DNA from: Sphingomonas sp.
GTDB lineage: Bacteria; Pseudomonadota; Alphaproteobacteria; Sphingomonadales; Sphingomonadaceae
Reading direction: 5' to 3'
NCBI RefSeq assembly: GCF_025353885.1
Contig: NZ_JANXNX010000115.1
Coordinates: 1 to 64,000 of the forward strand
DNA: 64,000 bases
A program made the position numbers and the translations under genes. Under the pieces are notes generated by a model. It was given only the letters and a program-made list of their open reading frames with translations, was not told where the DNA came from and made no database searches. Positions 60,171 through 64,000 of this stretch are shown here, in pieces. Every line of letters begins with the position of its first letter. Position 1 is the first letter of the stretch.

Positions 60171-62147
60171 ATGAGCGTAACGCCGCGCAGACTTGCCAAC
60201 GCCATTCGCGCATTAGCGATGGATGCAGTGGAGGCCGCCAATTCGGGTCATCCCGGTATGCCGATGGGGATGGCCGACGTGGCGACCGTCCTGTTCTCGA
60301 AATACCTGAAGTTCGATCCGAAAGCGCCAAAATGGCCTGACCGCGACCGGTTCGTCCTGTCCGCTGGCCATGGCTCGATGCTGGTTTACGCAACGCTTTA
60401 TTTGAGCGGCTATGATGCGCCGACGATGGACGATATTCGTAACTTCCGGCAGATCGGAAGTCCCTGTGCAGGCCATCCTGAAAACTTCGAACTCCCGGGG
60501 ATCGAGACTACGACGGGGCCGCTGGGGCAGGGGTTCGCGACCGCTGTCGGCATGGCCATCGCCGAACGACATCTGAACGCGGTATTCGGGGACGCGCTTG
60601 TCGACCACCACACCTGGGTTATCGCTGGCGACGGTTGCCTGATGGAGGGTATCAATCACGAGGCGGTAGGACTTGCCGGGCATCTTGGTCTCGGTCGCTT
60701 GATCGTGTTGTGGGACGATAATCGCATCACGATCGACGGCGCGACGAGCCTGTCCACCAGCGAGGACATTCCCGCGCGATATCGGGCCAGCGGGTGGCAT
60801 GTCGTCGCGTGCGACGGTCACGATCCCGACGATATTGCCCGTGCTTTCGACGCCGCGATCGCCGATCCGCGGCCGACGCTGGTCGCCTGCCGGACGATCA
60901 TCGGCAAGGGTGCGCCGAACAAGCAGGGGACGTCCGCAACGCATGGTGCCGCATTAGGCGCGGCGGAAGTTGCCGCTGCGCGCGCGACGCTCGAATGGCC
61001 GGATGCGCCATTTGTTATTCCCGACGATATCCTGACAGAATGGCGCAGCTTCGGCGAAGCGGGTGCGCAGGCTCGGGCCGAGTGGGACGCGCGTCTCGCC
61101 GCAAGCCCTTCAGCGGCGGAGTTCAGACGGCGGATGAGTGGTGAGGCCGCAGGTGATTCGGTCATTCAGGATTTCATGGCGGATTTGCTGGCCAAGCCGG
61201 CCAATGTTGCGTCGCGAAAGTCTTCTGAAATGGTCCTTGGGGCGATCACCGAGGCAATGCCCGAAACGATCGGCGGTTCGGCTGATCTTACGGGTTCGAA
61301 CAATACCAAAACATCGTCCACCAAGCCACTGACGAAGGACGATTATTCCGGTCGTTACATTTATTACGGTATCCGCGAGTTCGGGATGTCAGCAGCGATG
61401 AACGGGATGGCGTTGCACGGCGGGATTATCCCGTATGGCGGCACGTTCCTGGTGTTCTCCGATTATTGTCGCGCCGCCATCAGGCTGTCGGCATTGCAGC
61501 AGGCGCGCGTCATTTATGTGATGACCCACGACTCGATCGGACTGGGCGAAGATGGCCCGACCCATCAGCCGGTCGAACATGTCATGTCGCTCCGGCTGAT
61601 TCCGAACCTTCATGTCTATCGTCCCTGCGACGCCATTGAAGTGGCAGAGTGCTGGGCACTGGCTTTGGCCCGGACGGAGGGGCCTTCGCTGTTGGCGCTG
61701 TCACGTCAAAACCTTCCGCAAGTACGTGTCGGGATTGAAGAAAATATGTGCGCCAAGGGTGGGTATGTGTTGCGACGCGCCAATGCCGCCCGTCGCGTCC
61801 TGCTGCTGGCGACCGGTTCCGAAGTGTCGCTGGCGATCGAAGTGGCCGACCGCCTGGAAGAGCACGGCATCGGTGCTGACGTGATTTCCCTGCCTAGTTG
61901 GGAAAACTTTCAATCACAATCGCAGGCTTATCGCGATGAGGTGTTGCCCGCGGGTCCGCTGCGCGTATCGATCGAGGCGGGGACCACCTTCGGATGGGAA
62001 CGCCATGTTCGCGATGGCTTGCGTTTTGGCGTAGACGGATTTGGCGCATCGGCACCGATTGACGATCTTTACCGGCATTTCGGCCTGACCGCAGACGCGA
62101 TCACGCCGCAGATTATCGAAAAACTCGAAGGGACTACAAACACATGA
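60171..62147 (+). CDS. tkt: Transketolase
   Basis: [60 protein letters not shown]. Confidence 0.97.
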   Translation: MSVTPRRLANAIRALAMDAVEAANSGHPGMPMGMADVATVLFSKYLKFDPKAPKWPDRDRFVLSAGHGSMLVYATLYLSGYDAPTMDDIRNFRQIGSPCAGHPENFELPGIETTTGPLGQGFATAVGMAIAERHLNAVFGDALVDHHTWVIAGDGCLMEGINHEAVGLAGHLGLGRLIVLWDDNRITIDGATSLSTSEDIPARYRASGWHVVACDGHDPDDIARAFDAAIADPRPTLVACRTIIGKGAPNKQGTSATHGAALGAAEVAAARATLEWPDAPFVIPDDILTEWRSFGEAGAQARAEWDARLAASPSAAEFRRRMSGEAAGDSVIQDFMADLLAKPANVASRKSSEMVLGAITEAMPETIGGSADLTGSNNTKTSSTKPLTKDDYSGRYIYYGIREFGMSAAMNGMALHGGIIPYGGTFLVFSDYCRAAIRLSALQQARVIYVMTHDSIGLGEDGPTHQPVEHVMSLRLIPNLHVYRPCDAIEVAECWALALARTEGPSLLALSRQNLPQVRVGIEENMCAKGGYVLRRANAARRVLLLATGSEVSLAIEVADRLEEHGIGADVISLPSWENFQSQSQAYRDEVLPAGPLRVSIEAGTTFGWERHVRDGLRFGVDGFGASAPIDDLYRHFGLTADAITPQIIEKLEGTTNT

Positions 62148-63154
62148 CCGTCAAAGTTGCGATTAACGGATTCGGACGCATTGGACGTCTTGTGGCACGC
62201 GCCATCCTCGAGCGGCCCGATTGCGGACTGGAACTCGTGGCCATCAATGACCTGGGTGACGCAAAATCGAATGCGATGCTGTTCAAGCGCGATTCGGTCC
62301 ACGGTGCGTATCCCGGGAGCGTCGAGGCTGATGGCCAGGATCTCGTCATCGACGGCAAGCGGATCAAGGTGACGGCGGAGCGCGATCCCGCCAACCTGCC
62401 GCACAGCGCCAATGGTGTCGATATTGCGCTTGAATGCACAGGCTTTTTTACCGATCGGGGTGATGCGCAAAAGCATCTGGATGCCGGTGCCAAGCGCGTT
62501 CTGATCTCGGCTCCGGGCAAGGGTGTCGACTTGACCGTCGTCTATGGCGTGAACCATGAAAAGCTGACCGCTGATCACGTCATCGTGTCGAATGCGTCCT
62601 GCACGACGAATTGCCTCGCGCCGGTCGCCAAGGTGCTGAACGATGCGCTGGGCATCGAACACGGTCTCATGACGACGATCCATGCCTATACGAACGACCA
62701 GAAAATCCTCGACCAGATTCACCCTGACATGCGCCGCGCCCGCGCCGCCGCGATGTCGATTATCCCGACGACGACGGGTGCCGCGCGTGCCGTTGGTGAG
62801 GTTCTGCCCGAACTGAAGGGCAAGCTGGATGGCTCGGCGGTCCGTGTGCCCACCCCGAATGTCAGCCTGATCGACCTGACCTTCGTGCCGTCGCGCGAGA
62901 CGAGCAAGGAAGAGGTCAACGCAATCCTGAAATCTGCTTCGGAATCAGGGCCTTTGAAGGGTATCCTTGCCTATACCGATGAGCCGCTGGTGTCGGTCGA
63001 TCTCAACCATAATCCGGTGTCCTCAACCGTCGACAGCCTGGAAACGGCCGTGATCGGCGGCAAGCTGGTTCGCGTCGTCAGTTGGTATGATAACGAATGG
63101 GGCTTTTCCAACCGGATGGTCGATACCGCCGGTGCCATCGGCAAGTTGATCTGA
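62144..63154 (+). CDS. gap: Type I glyceraldehyde-3-phosphate dehydrogenase
   Basis: [37 protein letters not shown]. Confidence 0.97.
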   Translation: MTVKVAINGFGRIGRLVARAILERPDCGLELVAINDLGDAKSNAMLFKRDSVHGAYPGSVEADGQDLVIDGKRIKVTAERDPANLPHSANGVDIALECTGFFTDRGDAQKHLDAGAKRVLISAPGKGVDLTVVYGVNHEKLTADHVIVSNASCTTNCLAPVAKVLNDALGIEHGLMTTIHAYTNDQKILDQIHPDMRRARAAAMSIIPTTTGAARAVGEVLPELKGKLDGSAVRVPTPNVSLIDLTFVPSRETSKEEVNAILKSASESGPLKGILAYTDEPLVSVDLNHNPVSSTVDSLETAVIGGKLVRVVSWYDNEWGFSNRMVDTAGAIGKLI

Positions 63155-63156
63155 CG

Positions 63157-64000
63157 ATGGCGACGTTCAAAACTCTCGACGACATTGGCGATGTTCGTGG
63201 CAAGCGGGTGCTCGTGCGAGAGGATTTGAATGCGCCGATGGATGGTGCGAAGATCACTGACGACAGCAGGTTACGGGCGGCGGTCCCGACGTTGGCGGAA
63301 TTATCGGACGCCGGGGCGGTGGTGCTGGTGCTGACCCATATCGGCAGGCCGCGTGCTGGTGGCGATCCGCGACTTTCGACCGCGCTGATGTGCAATCGGC
63401 TTGCCAGCCTGCTGGGACGCGAGGTGATGTTTGTCAGCGATTGCGTGGGGGCAAGCGTGGCCTCTGCCCTCGCCCTGCTCCAGCCCGGAGCGATCGCCTT
63501 GCTTGAAAATACACGGTTCCATGCTGGCGAGGAGGCGAACGACCCCGCTTTCGTCGCTGAGTTGGCCAAATCGGGCGATCTGTACGTCAACGATGCGTTC
63601 TCAGCGGCCCACCGCGCCCATGCGTCCACCGAGGGGCTGGCGCACATGCTGCCGGCATTTGCCGGTCGCGCGATGGAGGCCGAACTCGACGCCCTGCAAA
63701 AGGCGTTGGGCAACCCCGAACATCCCGTTGCGGCCGTTGTCGGCGGTGCGAAAGTTTCAACCAAGCTGGCCGTGCTGGAACACCTTGTCGCCCAAGTCGA
63801 TCATTTGATCATCGGTGGCGGCATGGCGAACACGTTCCTGGCGGCGCGTGGTGTCTACGTCGGCAAATCACTGTGCGAACATGACCTCGTCGACACGGCC
63901 AACCGGATTTTCGACGCCGCGGACGTAGCGGGCTGTACCGTCCATCTGCCCTATGACGTGGTTGTCGCAAAAGAATTCCGCGCCGACCCGCCGACCCGCA
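63157..64000 (+). CDS. pgk: Phosphoglycerate kinase (3' end outside the window)
   Basis: Hand translation from ATG at 63157: MATFKTLDDIGDVRGKRVLVREDLNAPMD...LTHIGRPRAGGD...LLENTRFHAGEEAND...VVGGAKVSTKL; open to the window end and absent from the ORF track. Confidence 0.95.
   Translation, partial: MATFKTLDDIGDVRGKRVLVREDLNAPMDGAKITDDSRLRAAVPTLAELSDAGAVVLVLTHIGRPRAGGDPRLSTALMCNRLASLLGREVMFVSDCVGASVASALALLQPGAIALLENTRFHAGEEANDPAFVAELAKSGDLYVNDAFSAAHRAHASTEGLAHMLPAFAGRAMEAELDALQKALGNPEHPVAAVVGGAKVSTKLAVLEHLVAQVDHLIIGGGMANTFLAARGVYVGKSLCEHDLVDTANRIFDAADVAGCTVHLPYDVVVAKEFRADPPTR

Overview
64 kb of a high-GC alphaproteobacterial chromosome, probably a sphingomonad (inferred from gene content and style; no 16S is present). 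Blocks in order: (1) 1-14 kb, an accessory catabolic region with two TonB-dependent receptors, two TetR regulators, a frameshifted cytochrome P450, a GAF/HWE-type histidine kinase, a DJ-1/PfpI remnant, an MFS transporter, a coniferyl-aldehyde-type ALDH, an SDR and a Baeyer-Villiger-type flavoprotein monooxygenase. (2) 14.3-19.5 kb, a sugar-acid locus (SMP-30 lactonase, sugar MFS, GntR/FadR, IlvD/Edd dehydratase). (3) 19.6-26 kb, a metal-uptake operon (DUF2946-like, TBDR, two PepSY proteins, two small membrane proteins) with an internal Fur-like box. (4) 26-31.5 kb, a YjfIJKLC/YgiB-like module (DUF1190, DUF350, DUF2491 // DUF2170, PspA, glutathionylspermidine-synthase-like) followed by dctA and a ScfR/RamB/PrpR-type regulator. 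(5) 33-37 kb, an envelope module (polysaccharide deacetylase, ATP-grasp, LMW-PTP, acyltransferase-3). (6) A lone RND pump and kdpFABCDE, including a 29-aa kdpF missing from the ORF track. (7) 49.3-58.3 kb, a five-gene cluster of secreted DUF11-like proteins with a 1697-aa predicted outer-membrane beta-barrel protein; this is the best candidate for an undescribed system. (8) Housekeeping genes: tRNA-Asp, DUF2842, 5-FCL, a 6S RNA candidate, zapA, tkt, gap and pgk (truncated by the window end). No CRISPR array, rRNA or transposase was seen. All family calls come from reading motifs; no database search was run.
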